DNA of 16,227 nucleotides from an uncultured bacterium (GCA_937876695.1 CALFHW010000067.1:1-16227); one strand, 5' to 3'. Counted from the first letter of the stretch, positions 6,594 to 13,845 are shown. Program-made: numbers and translations. Notes: generated from the letters alone by a model not told the origin.

Positions 6594-9230
6594 TTAATTT
6601 ACTGAATTAATCTCAAATTTAGAATACAGTTTCTGGATTGTAGCAATAAATCTCGATTTTAGCTTGTCTCTACTCATGTTTTCTAACATGGTGATCCCGG
6701 CCTTTTGATACTTTTTTAGTTTGCCTTTATCTTGTAATAAACTGTCTAGCAGCGAGATTAGGGCTTTAAGGTCTTTGTAGTTAAATAGATCGCCGTTTTC
6801 GCTAGGTCTAACCATGAACCGCCCGCCCTCGGTATTTGAAGAGAGAATGGCGTTGCCGGCGGCCATTGCCTCGGCTAGCACGATCCCAAAGGCTTCCCAA
6901 CTGCTGGCAAACACAAAGATATCGGCCGTCTTGAGCACCTGGTCGCGCTGCTCATCACTTATGTTCACCTCAATAGTTATGTCTTGTTTGCGCGGCGAAT
7001 TGGCCACGATTTTTTCGAGTGTTTTACGATAGTCCGAATCAGCGCCCGCTAGGTACAACTTAGTGGGAGTGGCGGAGTTGATCTGCTCGAAGGCGGCCAC
7101 TATGTCGTCAAATCCTTTGTAGTCAGCAAAGCGCGAGATGCAGCAGATCAATATATGGTCTTTACCGGCCTTCTGCTCCAGCAATTGATCTGCTTGCTCA
7201 GCTGCCGGCGCCGGCGGGCAGACAGGTGGATGCAGAAATATTTTATTAAGAGGAATACTGTAATATTTCTGCATCCACCTATGTTGCTCGTGATTTACAG
7301 CAAATACCCCGTCGTATAGATTAGGCACATAGGCAGCAAATACCCTGGTCATAATTGTCTTAAATATACTCCTCAGTCCCGTCTCAGCTTTAGACATAAA
7401 TGGCCCGTGCGGTGTATTAACAATCACGAGCGGCTGCTTTGACTCCACCATTGGGTCTTCAGAATTGATCTGAGTTAGCTTTCCCGCAGCCCAACGCTTG
7501 TATCTCAAAACGGCTAAATCATAGAAGAAAAAGCCCAGACCGTGTTGATGAATGAAACTCGGTTTGATTTCTTTGAGCAGTTTTAATAATCCTTTAAGTC
7601 TATGGAAATAATAGTTTTTGCCGAATCTTGTTAGCCTGTGAATATGAATGCCATCATGAATTTCATCTTTATTTATCACGATGTTTCCTTCTTTGCGGTC
7701 CGAGGTAATAACGTGCACTTCGTAGCCGTTCTCGCCCAGGAATTGGGCGTAATCGCCTGCCACTTGTTCCATACCGCCCCTAAATGGCCAGTAGTAGCAA
7801 GCTAAAACCACTGCTCTTGGTTTCCCTGGCAACTCTGACTTCTGCGAAACTATTGCTGGTTTCGCTTGCGTATCGCCTGGTGCACTCGGCAGTTCCTTTG
7901 CTGCTATATCGGCAGTTTTCTCTTCCCATGTGGTTGGTTTCACCACAGTCATACCCTCACCCTGGTGTTTACTTTTTCTATCTGCGAGCACGCTGGCAAC
8001 TGCCTTGAGAGTCAGCTGCGCCGAGCTACTCCAAGAGAAGCGCTTGAGATTTTCCTTGCCGGCAGCTGCGAGTTTCGCTCTCAGTTCCGCACTAGCCTCG
8101 TCACCTGCGATCACCCGTTCGATCTGCGCTGCAATAGCCTCGGTGTCATCTGGCGCAACCAGTATAGCTGAATCACCTAGAATCTCAGGATAGGTGGAGC
8201 TATTACTGCCGATTACAGGCGTACCGACCGCTTGCGGCTCCAGTACCGTCAGTCCAAAACCTTCGATTTTGGACAAGTGCACAAAAGCTTTGGCGTACTT
8301 ATAAATTACCGGTTGATGAGCTGTCTCCACAAACCCTGTGAGTATCATCTTATGAGCAACTTTCAGCTCTTTAGCTAGCTCATAGAGCATCTCAGCGCGT
8401 TCATTTAGCGGCGTAGCCTTATGGTCCCAACCCAGTTTAAATTCCCCCCCGCCGATTACTAACTTCAAGTCCGGGTAGCGATCGCAGAGCTTAGAAAAAG
8501 CAGCTAGCACTTGGCTGACATTCTTATTTTCTTCTAGGCCGCCAAAATAACAGATATACGGCTCAGTGAGGTTGTAACTATTAAAGATTCTACGTTTGAG
8601 TTGCAACTGATCTTCAGCTTCCATTTGCTTGACTACAGCCTGTTCGTACTGACTTGATAGCGCTAGCGGTACGATGTCGATTTTCTCGGGCGTAAATCCG
8701 ACCTCAGTCAGCCTATCTTTGCTATAACTGCTCAGAGTCAGCACCTTAGTGGCGTTTTTGGCTTTTTCCAATAGCCACTTATAACTCTTGCCTTTGATGA
8801 AATTAACCAAGGGACTCTTTTGCGAATAACTGCCAGTCTGCAGTGGAATAATATCTGGCACGAAGACAATGCTAGGCACGAAACTCGCCACCCCTCGGTC
8901 GATTTGGAAGTAAAGCACGCAGTCTGCTCTTGCCTGTCTAATTAGCCTGGTGACGTATAGCCTGAAGTATAAACTAGCCGAAAGCCGCGCAATTAAGTTA
9001 TTGCCAGCTAGTTGAAAAAATTCGAACTCATGTGGCAATTCAAACTCGGCAGTGTAGCCTAGAGCTTTGACTAGCTCTGTCTTGGTGCCGGGGGCAAATA
9101 GCTGCCATTCGTAGCGGTCGTCCTTGAGTAGCTCTCTAATGAGCGATACAGCTTGGTTACCCACGCCGCGATTGCGAAACTCGTTGACCACGGGACTAGC
9201 ATCAATCAGAATTTTCGGTTTTTTCTCCAT
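6594..9230 (-). CDS. Tandem GT4-GT4 glycosyltransferase fusion
   Basis: An 878-residue protein made of two complete GT-B fold glycosyltransferases. The first (residues 6-415) begins KILIDASPVVNEFRNRGVGN. It has the GT4 acceptor-loop glycines, ICYFGGLEENKN, and the donor-phosphate E-x7-E motif E323...E331 in KIEGFGLTVLEP. Residues 416-470 are a low-complexity Lys/Ala/Pro/Glu linker. The second (471-878) begins PRAVVLACYYWPFRGGMEQV and carries CISRFADYKGFDDI and its own E-x7-E, E779...E787 in SWEAFGIVLAEA. Both active sites look intact, so the protein may add two sugars in sequence from nucleotide-sugar donors in the cytosol. It is about twice the usual GT4 length. It leads the operon with the GT2 gene. 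The second half contains a 19-bp inverted repeat (see that entry). Confidence 0.9.
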   Translation of the reverse strand: MEKKPKILIDASPVVNEFRNRGVGNQAVSLIRELLKDDRYEWQLFAPGTKTELVKALGYTAEFELPHEFEFFQLAGNNLIARLSASLYFRLYVTRLIRQARADCVLYFQIDRGVASFVPSIVFVPDIIPLQTGSYSQKSPLVNFIKGKSYKWLLEKAKNATKVLTLSSYSKDRLTEVGFTPEKIDIVPLALSSQYEQAVVKQMEAEDQLQLKRRIFNSYNLTEPYICYFGGLEENKNVSQVLAAFSKLCDRYPDLKLVIGGGEFKLGWDHKATPLNERAEMLYELAKELKVAHKMILTGFVETAHQPVIYKYAKAFVHLSKIEGFGLTVLEPQAVGTPVIGSNSSTYPEILGDSAILVAPDDTEAIAAQIERVIAGDEASAELRAKLAAAGKENLKRFSWSSSAQLTLKAVASVLADRKSKHQGEGMTVVKPTTWEEKTADIAAKELPSAPGDTQAKPAIVSQKSELPGKPRAVVLACYYWPFRGGMEQVAGDYAQFLGENGYEVHVITSDRKEGNIVINKDEIHDGIHIHRLTRFGKNYYFHRLKGLLKLLKEIKPSFIHQHGLGFFFYDLAVLRYKRWAAGKLTQINSEDPMVESKQPLVIVNTPHGPFMSKAETGLRSIFKTIMTRVFAAYVPNLYDGVFAVNHEQHRWMQKYYSIPLNKIFLHPPVCPPAPAAEQADQLLEQKAGKDHILICCISRFADYKGFDDIVAAFEQINSATPTKLYLAGADSDYRKTLEKIVANSPRKQDITIEVNISDEQRDQVLKTADIFVFASSWEAFGIVLAEAMAAGNAILSSNTEGGRFMVRPSENGDLFNYKDLKALISLLDSLLQDKGKLKKYQKAGITMLENMSRDKLKSRFIATIQKLYSKFEINSVN
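7224..7280. repeat. 19-bp perfect inverted repeat inside the GT4-GT4 gene
   Basis: AGGTGGATGCAGAAATATT at 7224-7242 is the exact reverse complement of 7262-7280, separated by a 19-base loop. In the coding frame the arms specify RWMQKY (651-656) and IFLHPP (664-669) of the second GT4 domain, so the repeat is translated. The element is 57 bases, a multiple of three, and stays free of stop codons if the loop is flipped. The mRNA could form a very stable hairpin here. Its origin could be a template-switch event. A role in regulation or inversion is speculation. Confidence 0.9.
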
Positions 9231-9256
9231 ATTTTAGAATTTCTACAGAGCTGTTT

Positions 9257-9286
9257 AGTATAATTGTTATTATACTAGCTTATACT
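9257..9286. promoter_or_regulatory. Divergent promoter region between the GT4-GT4 gene and recX
   Basis: A leftward TATACT (9262-9257) lies 26 bases before the GT4-GT4 ATG, giving a leader of roughly 20 bases. Rightward TATACT copies lie at 9271-9276 and 9281-9286. The latter ends exactly 6 bases before the TTG start of recX, placing transcription start at or next to the start codon. No -35 hexamer is convincing on either side. Confidence 0.5.
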
Positions 9287-9292
9287 GACATA

Positions 9293-9784
9293 TTGGACAC
9301 AATTTTCCCAAAAAGACTTGAGAAATACTTGTCGCTGCGGCCGCATTCGGCCAAGGAATTACAGCTATACCTGTCTAGAAAGCTGCAACTCGGCGCCGCA
9401 AGTATGCAAACTATTTGGGCCAGCCTCGAGCAGGCGGGATATATTGACGATGAAGCCTTTGCGCTCTGGTGGGTGAATGGCCGTCTCTCGCAGGGTAAAT
9501 ACGGTAAAAGTAGGGTTGTGATGGAGCTAGTTACTAAAGGAATTACTAAGGATACTGCGGAGAGGGTGTGGAAATCCCGCGAGGCGATGCAGGAGAACGA
9601 TGAAGGAGAGGCCGGCGGGGTCACGCAGGAGAGATTAAAGGCTAGGCTAAAGTTAGAAATAGAGAAATTATCGGGTAGAAATATAGCAATTGACCTCAAA
9701 CAAAAGAATAAAATTATCAGAAAATACCTGGGTCGGGGATTTAGTTACCAGGAAATTTCTAGAAGTCTTGGTGAATTATTGTAA
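9293..9784 (+). CDS. recX: RecX, regulator of RecA
   Basis: A 163-residue protein of the RecX family, which binds RecA filaments and usually inhibits them. The family is built from repeated three-helix units. The first is recognisable as RLEKYLSLRPHSAKELQLYL, the family's 'R-x-x-S-x-x-E-L' element. The second is LEQAGYIDDEAFALWWVNGR, matching the conserved 'G-Y-I-D-D-x-x-F' core. The third is KYGKSRVVMELVTKGI. The C-terminal part ends with IIRKYLGRGFSYQEISRSL. Length is normal for RecX. The start is TTG at 9293. No in-frame ATG exists upstream and the first RecX helix begins right after it. A -10 box 6 bases upstream suggests a leaderless message. recA is not in the window. The gene sits directly before rplS, whose promoter overlaps its 3' end. 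Confidence 0.88.
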   Translation: MDTIFPKRLEKYLSLRPHSAKELQLYLSRKLQLGAASMQTIWASLEQAGYIDDEAFALWWVNGRLSQGKYGKSRVVMELVTKGITKDTAERVWKSREAMQENDEGEAGGVTQERLKARLKLEIEKLSGRNIAIDLKQKNKIIRKYLGRGFSYQEISRSLGELL

Positions 9785-9796
9785 CTTTGCTATAAT
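9768..9796 (+). promoter_or_regulatory. Promoter of rplS (leaderless)
   Basis: TTGGTG (9768-9773), a 17-base spacer and a consensus TATAAT (9791-9796) form the clearest promoter in the window. The -35 element lies inside the end of recX. The -10 box ends 7 bases before the rplS ATG at 9804, so transcription should begin at or next to the A of ATG. No Shine-Dalgarno sequence is present. Confidence 0.75.
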
Positions 9797-9803
9797 TGCA
9801 GTC

Positions 9804-10154
9804 ATGAATACGTCACTACTACAAAAAGTTGAGAGCAGTTACCTAAAAACCGACAACCGCGGTGATTTCACCGTTGGCGATACAGTCAAGGTATACAACA
9901 TCATCCGTGAGGGTGAGAAGAGCAGAACCCAGATTTATGAGGGTATCGTGATTATGATCAAAGGTTCAGGTACTCGCACTATGTTCACAGTTCGTAAGAT
10001 CAGTGATGGCATCGGTGTGGAGAAGATCTTCCCACTACACTCTCCAAATGTAGACAAGGTTGAAATCGTCAGATCCGGCCATGGCCGTAAATCAAGACTG
10101 TTCTATCTTCGCGATAGAATCGGTAAGTCAGCGCTTAAGGTTAAGGCTGGTTAG
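9804..10154 (+). CDS. rplS: 50S ribosomal protein L19
   Basis: A 116-residue protein matching L19 along its length. It contains FTVGDTVKVYNIIREGEKSRTQIYEGIVI, FTVRKISDGIGVEKIFPLHSPNVDKVEIVRSG and the C-terminal LFYLRDRIGKSALKVK. L19 sits at the 30S-50S interface near the peptidyl-transferase side of the large subunit. The frame is open further upstream to 9690, but that extension overlaps recX and has no L19 similarity. ATG 9804 gives the family's normal length and follows a strong -10 box by 7 bases. rnhB follows in the same direction, a common pairing in bacteria. The usual trmD/rpsP/rimM partners are not upstream, where recX stands instead. Confidence 0.97.
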   Translation: MNTSLLQKVESSYLKTDNRGDFTVGDTVKVYNIIREGEKSRTQIYEGIVIMIKGSGTRTMFTVRKISDGIGVEKIFPLHSPNVDKVEIVRSGHGRKSRLFYLRDRIGKSALKVKAG

Positions 10155-10225
10155 TTCTTCCCATTTTGGGATCTCCCGTATTGCGATCTATTGATATCTC
10201 CGTAGAAAAATCATTTTTCATTGAT

Positions 10226-10230
10226 AAAGG
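10226..10230 (+). promoter_or_regulatory. Shine-Dalgarno sequence deciding the rnhB start
   Basis: AAAGG ends 7 bases before ATG 10238. It is one of the few clear ribosome binding sites in the window and selects that ATG over the upstream in-frame TTG (10166) and GTG (10232). Confidence 0.6.
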
Positions 10231-10237
10231 TGTGAAT

Positions 10238-10900
10238 ATGCTCGTGGGCATCGACGAAGTCGGTAGAGGGCCTTTAGCGGGGCCCTTGCTGTTGTGTGCT
10301 TGTGTTATAGGCAGCGTGGATGTATTGGAGTCTTTGCCAGCAGGGATTGCTGACTCCAAGTCGCTCAGCGCCAAGGCGCGGGAGGGTATATTTGCCAGGC
10401 TGCAGGAGTTGGAAGCCAGCGAAGTTTCTCCAGCCGGCTCTAATCTGCATTTTCTAGAATCTTGGCAAAGCGCGGCAGTTATCTCGGAGCTCGGGCTTGC
10501 TGCAGCGATCAAACTTGCGTTAGCGGATCTAACGAAACAGCTATTGGAATTACAACCGACAATGCAGCTGGCAAAAGTGCCATTGCGATTGCAAGTCCTG
10601 CTCGATGGCGGTCTTAAACTACCAGATAAAAGTACCCCCCAGCAAACCGTGATCAAAGGCGATCAGAAATTTCGCGGTATTGCAGCAGCCTCTATTTGGG
10701 CCAAAGTAAAGCGAGACGCTTATATGCAGCAAGTTGCACAAGTCTATCCGAGTTATGGTTTTGAAAGTCATGTGGGTTACGGCACCAAGAAACACCTAGA
10801 GGCTATCGCCACTAAAGGCATTACTCCAGAGCACCGCACCAATTTTGCGCCGGTGGCTAGGCAGGTAGATATTTTTACTTCGCCAACTAAAAAGATATAA
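10238..10900 (+). CDS. rnhB: Ribonuclease HII
   Basis: A 220-residue RNase HII, which cuts the RNA strand of RNA-DNA hybrids and removes ribonucleotides misincorporated in DNA. Conserved elements in order are VGIDEVGRGPLAGPLLLC, ADSKSLSAKARE, LLDGG, KGDQKFRGIAAASIWAKVKRD and YGFESHVGYGTKKHLEAI. The four metal-binding acids are D6, E7, D123 and D160. The R-G-P-L-A-G-P loop is the GRG motif that senses the RNA-DNA junction. Residues 24-115 contain somewhat more sequence than minimal RNase HII between the second and third motifs, but no key residue is missing. ATG 10238 is chosen because it has a Shine-Dalgarno sequence and the family motif begins right after it. It is probably co-transcribed from the rplS promoter. 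The 83-base gap holds a weak AT-only hairpin (10205-10219). Confidence 0.96.
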   Translation: MLVGIDEVGRGPLAGPLLLCACVIGSVDVLESLPAGIADSKSLSAKAREGIFARLQELEASEVSPAGSNLHFLESWQSAAVISELGLAAAIKLALADLTKQLLELQPTMQLAKVPLRLQVLLDGGLKLPDKSTPQQTVIKGDQKFRGIAAASIWAKVKRDAYMQQVAQVYPSYGFESHVGYGTKKHLEAIATKGITPEHRTNFAPVARQVDIFTSPTKKI

Positions 10901-10901
10901 T
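10874..10901 (+). promoter_or_regulatory. Promoter of the short-chain dehydrogenase gene
   Basis: TTTACT (10874-10879), a 16-base spacer and a consensus TATAAT (10896-10901) lie within the end of rnhB; the -10 box overlaps its stop codon. The box ends 6 bases before ATG 10908, again predicting a leaderless transcript. Confidence 0.6.
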
Positions 10902-10907
10902 TAGCCT

Positions 10908-11591
10908 ATGAATAAAGTAATTTTAATCACAGGTGGTAGCGACGGACTAGGCAAAGAAATCGCTAGGCTATTATCAACTAATAACAAAGTGGTAATAATG
11001 TCCCCAAGTGCAGAAAAGTTAAAGGCTGTGGCCGCTGAATTGCCCTGCGACTTTGTAATCGGCGATGTGTCTGATTATCCAAGCTGCGAGCAAGCGGTGA
11101 ACAAGGTAATTGAAAAACACGGGCACATCGACTGTTTGGTGAATAATGCTGGCTTATGGATTCAAGGTGAGTTGGATGATAATTCTCCGGAAGACATAGC
11201 GAAGGTAATCGCGGTAAATAATACCGGAGTAGTGTTTATGACTAAATCGGTGATTAAGCAAATGAAAGCCCAAAAACAGGGATTGATCATAAATATTAAT
11301 TCTCAAGGTGGATTCTACGCTAAGCCCGAGCGCTCAGTCTACAGCGCGGCCAAGTGGGGAGTTACTGGATTTACCAAATCGATTCAGGCTGAACTAGCAC
11401 CTTTCGGTATTGCAGTGACGGGCATTTACCCCGCCAAGATGAAGACACAGATGTTTGAGAAAATGGGCATTACTAAAGACATGCGGGATGGACTAGATCC
11501 GAAATACGTAGCCCAAGCAGTTGAGTTTGTACTGCAGTTACCCCAGGGAGTGGCCGTCCCAGAGCTTGGGATTAAACACCTGAATGGCTAA
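10908..11591 (+). CDS. Short-chain dehydrogenase/reductase (SDR)
   Basis: A 227-residue classical SDR with a single Rossmann domain. T-G-G-S-D-G-L-G (8-15) binds the nicotinamide cofactor, and NNAG (79-82) stabilises the central sheet. The catalytic set is N104/N105, S132, Y145 and K149 (YSAAK). The region after the second strand (MSPSAEKL) lacks the acidic residue typical of strict NAD users, so NADP is possible. The substrate loop (TGIYPAKMKTQMFEKMG) gives no clear substrate. It starts 7 bases after rnhB but has its own -10 box. Family members serve fatty acid, sugar or ketone reduction, and nothing here narrows that down. Length is slightly short for the family, with the C-terminal end trimmed. 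Confidence 0.9.
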   Translation: MNKVILITGGSDGLGKEIARLLSTNNKVVIMSPSAEKLKAVAAELPCDFVIGDVSDYPSCEQAVNKVIEKHGHIDCLVNNAGLWIQGELDDNSPEDIAKVIAVNNTGVVFMTKSVIKQMKAQKQGLIININSQGGFYAKPERSVYSAAKWGVTGFTKSIQAELAPFGIAVTGIYPAKMKTQMFEKMGITKDMRDGLDPKYVAQAVEFVLQLPQGVAVPELGIKHLNG

Positions 11592-11615
11592 GCAGTTGGT
11601 TTTCTAAAACTCTGC
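11592..11615. terminator. Imperfect hairpin between convergent SDR and LD-carboxypeptidase genes
   Basis: GCAG...CTGC and GTTT...AAAC pair around a TCTA loop, with an unequal bulge (TTG against T). It starts directly after the SDR stop and covers the stop codon of the opposite gene (11606-11604). It is a candidate bidirectional terminator in a 12-base gap. Stability looks modest. Confidence 0.4.
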
Positions 11616-12671
11616 CGAAATAGTCTTTGCCTCAGTGTCGATGGATATTTGTCTTCCCATTGGCAAGCAAATCTGTGGGTTGGTATGGCCAATATCCAAA
11701 TTCTGCACCGCAGGCGCTTGCTGATTGTATTTGCGAAACTGTTTCAATATTGTTTCTCGCTGCGCAGCTTTGAAGGCGTGCTTTTCGTCTGTTGCAAGAG
11801 GTCTGTCAAAATTCCAAGCCTGAGGCCTGCCTACAAGTAGCCCTTTGACTGCGGCCAAAATGCCTCGTTCACCCAGCGCTCTGAGCACTCTCATTACATA
11901 ATCAGCATCTGGCATTTCTTCAGATGTTTCCAGAAGCAACACTGTGTTTTCAAAATCGGATATGCTTGGCAACTTTATCCCGTGCCTTAACATTTCGTCA
12001 ATTGATTCTAAACAGCCGCCCCAACTGATGCCGCTAGCTTGGGTGTTGGCGCCATTCTCAACAGTATCCCAAATCCAGCCTTCGCTAGGCTCGTACTTGC
12101 GCCTGACAGTTAGCGTTGCAGGATCGTTCCAGTCTAGGCCCTCGTCATTGAATTTATCACTTGCTTCCAACTTTACCATCTTGGATTCATCTCTACTCTC
12201 TCCAAATAGCGCCAGGCGTAGGTACTTTACTGTCAGCTCGTCCATTTCCACTTGCATGGCTAGCTGTGTAAACAGCGCCCCGCCATAGTAGCTAGGTACG
12301 CCGCACTGCCAGAAATGGTTTACTAGATGCGTATTGTCACTGAAGCCAAAGAACGGCTTAGGATTATTGGCAAACGGCTCCTTAGGCAAATTCTTGATGT
12401 AGGTGACTTGGTCGTCGCCGCCGATCGAGGTGATGATTGCCTTGATGTCAGGGTTCTCAAAGGCGGCGATCAAATCTGCGCTGCGCTCTTCCTTGCTGGC
12501 GCCGAGCTTTGAAGTCGCTGGGAACAGAACTGGCTCTAGCTCAAAAACTTCCCGCAGTCTCTTCAATCCTAGCTCAAACACATGAGGCCACATGCCAGGA
12601 GCAGCAAAAGAAGGAGATAGAATGGCAACCTTGTCGCCGGGCTTAAGTTTTGGTAGTTGTTTGAAGTTCAT
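11604..12671 (-). CDS. LD-carboxypeptidase, peptidase family S66 (LdcA/MccF-like)
   Basis: A 355-residue serine peptidase of family S66. Members either cut the terminal D-Ala from wall tetrapeptides during peptidoglycan recycling (LdcA) or inactivate microcin C-like peptides (MccF). The N-terminal half has KLKPGDKVAILSPSFAAPG, the SIGGDDQ loop and the nucleophile elbow G-F-S111-D. The C-terminal half has SGISWGGCLESI, VLLLETSEE with E248, KGLLVGRPQ and L-D-I-G-H329-T, completing the Ser-Glu-His triad. Length is closer to MccF-type proteins than to short LdcA, so the substrate is uncertain. No signal peptide is seen, so it is cytosolic. The ATG follows a TAGAAT box by 6 bases with no ribosome binding site. 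Confidence 0.92.
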   Translation of the reverse strand: MNFKQLPKLKPGDKVAILSPSFAAPGMWPHVFELGLKRLREVFELEPVLFPATSKLGASKEERSADLIAAFENPDIKAIITSIGGDDQVTYIKNLPKEPFANNPKPFFGFSDNTHLVNHFWQCGVPSYYGGALFTQLAMQVEMDELTVKYLRLALFGESRDESKMVKLEASDKFNDEGLDWNDPATLTVRRKYEPSEGWIWDTVENGANTQASGISWGGCLESIDEMLRHGIKLPSISDFENTVLLLETSEEMPDADYVMRVLRALGERGILAAVKGLLVGRPQAWNFDRPLATDEKHAFKAAQRETILKQFRKYNQQAPAVQNLDIGHTNPQICLPMGRQISIDTEAKTISAEF

Positions 12672-12677
12672 GAGCTA

Positions 12678-12683
12678 ATTCTA
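12678..12683 (-). promoter_or_regulatory. -10 box of the LD-carboxypeptidase gene
   Basis: Read leftward, TAGAAT (12683-12678) ends 6 bases before ATG 12671. No recognisable -35 hexamer is present. It is divergent from the tRNA-Lys promoter, whose -35 element begins 17 bases away. Confidence 0.5.
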
Positions 12684-12699
12684 CTACATAATTTAGCCA

Positions 12700-12728
12700 A
12701 TGAAATTATCCTGGGAATGCTGTATAAT
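12700..12728 (+). promoter_or_regulatory. Promoter of tRNA-Lys
   Basis: ATGAAA (12700-12705), a 17-base spacer and a consensus TATAAT (12723-12728) predict a start near 12735, about 40 bases before the mature tRNA 5' end. The leader contains a short AGCT...AGCT hairpin. Confidence 0.6.
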
Positions 12729-12776
12729 CAGAGCGTAGCTGCCAAGCTGCAGTTTGTTTGAAGTGGGTCAAAACAT

Positions 12777-12851
12777 GGGTCTGTAGCTCAATGGTAGAGC
12801 AGTGGCCTTTTAAGCCATTGGTTGGGGGTTCGAGTCCCCCCGGACTCACCA
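12777..12851 (+). tRNA. tRNA-Lys (anticodon TTT)
   Basis: A 75-base cloverleaf. Acceptor GGGTCTG pairs with CGGACTC (two G-T pairs), followed by discriminator A and an encoded CCA. The anticodon arm is GTGGC-CTTTTAA-GCCAT, with anticodon TTT at 12809-12811. The D arm is AGCTCAATGGTAGAGC. The T arm GGGGG-TTCGAGT-CCCCC is perfectly paired. A consensus promoter lies upstream. Confidence 0.97.
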
Positions 12852-12900
12852 CTTGAAATTCAAACCTGATTTGTTATTGAAGTTATGATATGCTTTTCAC

Positions 12901-13845
12901 ATGGACATACATACTGAAAACCAAAATCAACGAATTGAACAAAATCCCGTTATTAAGCCAGTGATCCCAGCTAAGACGGGAATAAAGTACTGGGTGGTTT
13001 TAGCTGTGGTAATATCTACCGGCTTAGTTTTGATTGGAGGGTTGTATATCTTCAGATTGAAAGATACCAATGTCGCTAGCCTACAGCAAATCAATGAGCC
13101 TGTTCAAGCTCCACCTGCAAGCGCCCCGTCAGCGGAAGTGGTAACAACTCCAGTGGAAAATACTTTGTATCTTGGTACTTACAACAATTCAGCAGCCATA
13201 TTTTTCACTAATGAAGAAAAGCAAGAATACTTTGAGAACGGAGTACCTAATACAAGCGAATATATAGGTGACATAAGCATGGCTGATAACTCAGGTATTG
13301 CTCCTTTTGACTTTAAAAAACTTCAGAGCCCTAGAAGAATATTCACAAGCAGTCAGAAAATCCATAGCGAAAATAATTTTGTACTAAATGAATCTGATGA
13401 CTTGGCCTATGTTTCATTAAATTATGAGATTGAAGACGATCGTGAATTCCCAAATCTTATTAATAGAATAATTCAAATTAAACTAGATACTTTGGAGTCA
13501 ACTGAAGTTTGGTCAAACAAGATAGGGTCAAATAAATATGAAGGAGGCGAGGGCCCAGTATACTTGCGAGCCAACATTGGAGATAAATTCTTAATATCTG
13601 AGATTATAAATTGTTATGAATGTGAAGGTTCTCCAGCTGGAACAATTATTTTGAACACAAATACAAAGCAGGAAAAATTCTTTAGTAATATTGGCAATAT
13701 ACAGTTTAATATTCAAGATAATACATTCTCATATCAAAAGTTGGCCTCACTCCAAGAGTCATGTAATCCTAGCCCAGTATGTGACAATGGGAAAAAAACA
13801 GTGATGAAGCCAGCAGGTCAGATTTACACAGAAGACTTACCTTAA
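12901..13845 (+). CDS. Hypothetical exported protein with one N-terminal membrane helix
   Basis: A 314-residue protein. Residues 1-28 are polar and cytosolic, and residues 29-51 (KYWVVLAVVISTGLVLIGGLYIF) form a membrane helix. Residues 52-85 are a Pro/Ala/Ser-rich spacer (VQAPPASAPSAEV). The rest is an extracytoplasmic domain with many beta-prone, aromatic and Asn-rich stretches. Two close cysteine pairs, CYEC and CNPSPVC, could form disulfides outside the cell. I recognise no family. The repeated 'display a value, then compare' style of strands (NFVLNESDDLAYVSLNYEI, RIIQIKLDTLESTEVW) resembles beta-propeller blades, but this is a guess. The gene is clearly more AT-rich than its neighbours and begins 49 bases after tRNA-Lys, hinting at transfer. 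A TATGCT box (12889-12894) lies 6 bases before the ATG. The next gene starts at the base after its stop codon. Confidence 0.85.
   Translation: MDIHTENQNQRIEQNPVIKPVIPAKTGIKYWVVLAVVISTGLVLIGGLYIFRLKDTNVASLQQINEPVQAPPASAPSAEVVTTPVENTLYLGTYNNSAAIFFTNEEKQEYFENGVPNTSEYIGDISMADNSGIAPFDFKKLQSPRRIFTSSQKIHSENNFVLNESDDLAYVSLNYEIEDDREFPNLINRIIQIKLDTLESTEVWSNKIGSNKYEGGEGPVYLRANIGDKFLISEIINCYECEGSPAGTIILNTNTKQEKFFSNIGNIQFNIQDNTFSYQKLASLQESCNPSPVCDNGKKTVMKPAGQIYTEDLP

Noticed and set aside
7204-7215. 12-bp GC-rich palindrome (GCCGGC twice)
   Set aside because: It encodes Pro-Ala repeats in the GT4-GT4 protein and is probably a by-product of codon choice; too short to argue for function.
9690-9803. N-terminal extension of L19 from an upstream ATG
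   Set aside because: The extension overlaps recX, has no L19 similarity, and the promoter's -10 box lies downstream of that ATG.
10205-10219. GAAAAA-TCA-TTTTTC hairpin between rplS and rnhB
   Set aside because: The stem is almost all A-T with a 3-base loop; too weak to call a terminator or attenuator.
10166-10237. TTG-started extension of RNase HII
   Set aside because: The family motif begins right after ATG 10238, which has a Shine-Dalgarno sequence; the extension has no recognisable content.
10141-10656. Leftward 171-codon open frame opposite rnhB
   Set aside because: It is a shadow of rnhB, which has full family motifs on the other strand; likewise the 6020-6421 rightward frame opposite the GT2 gene.
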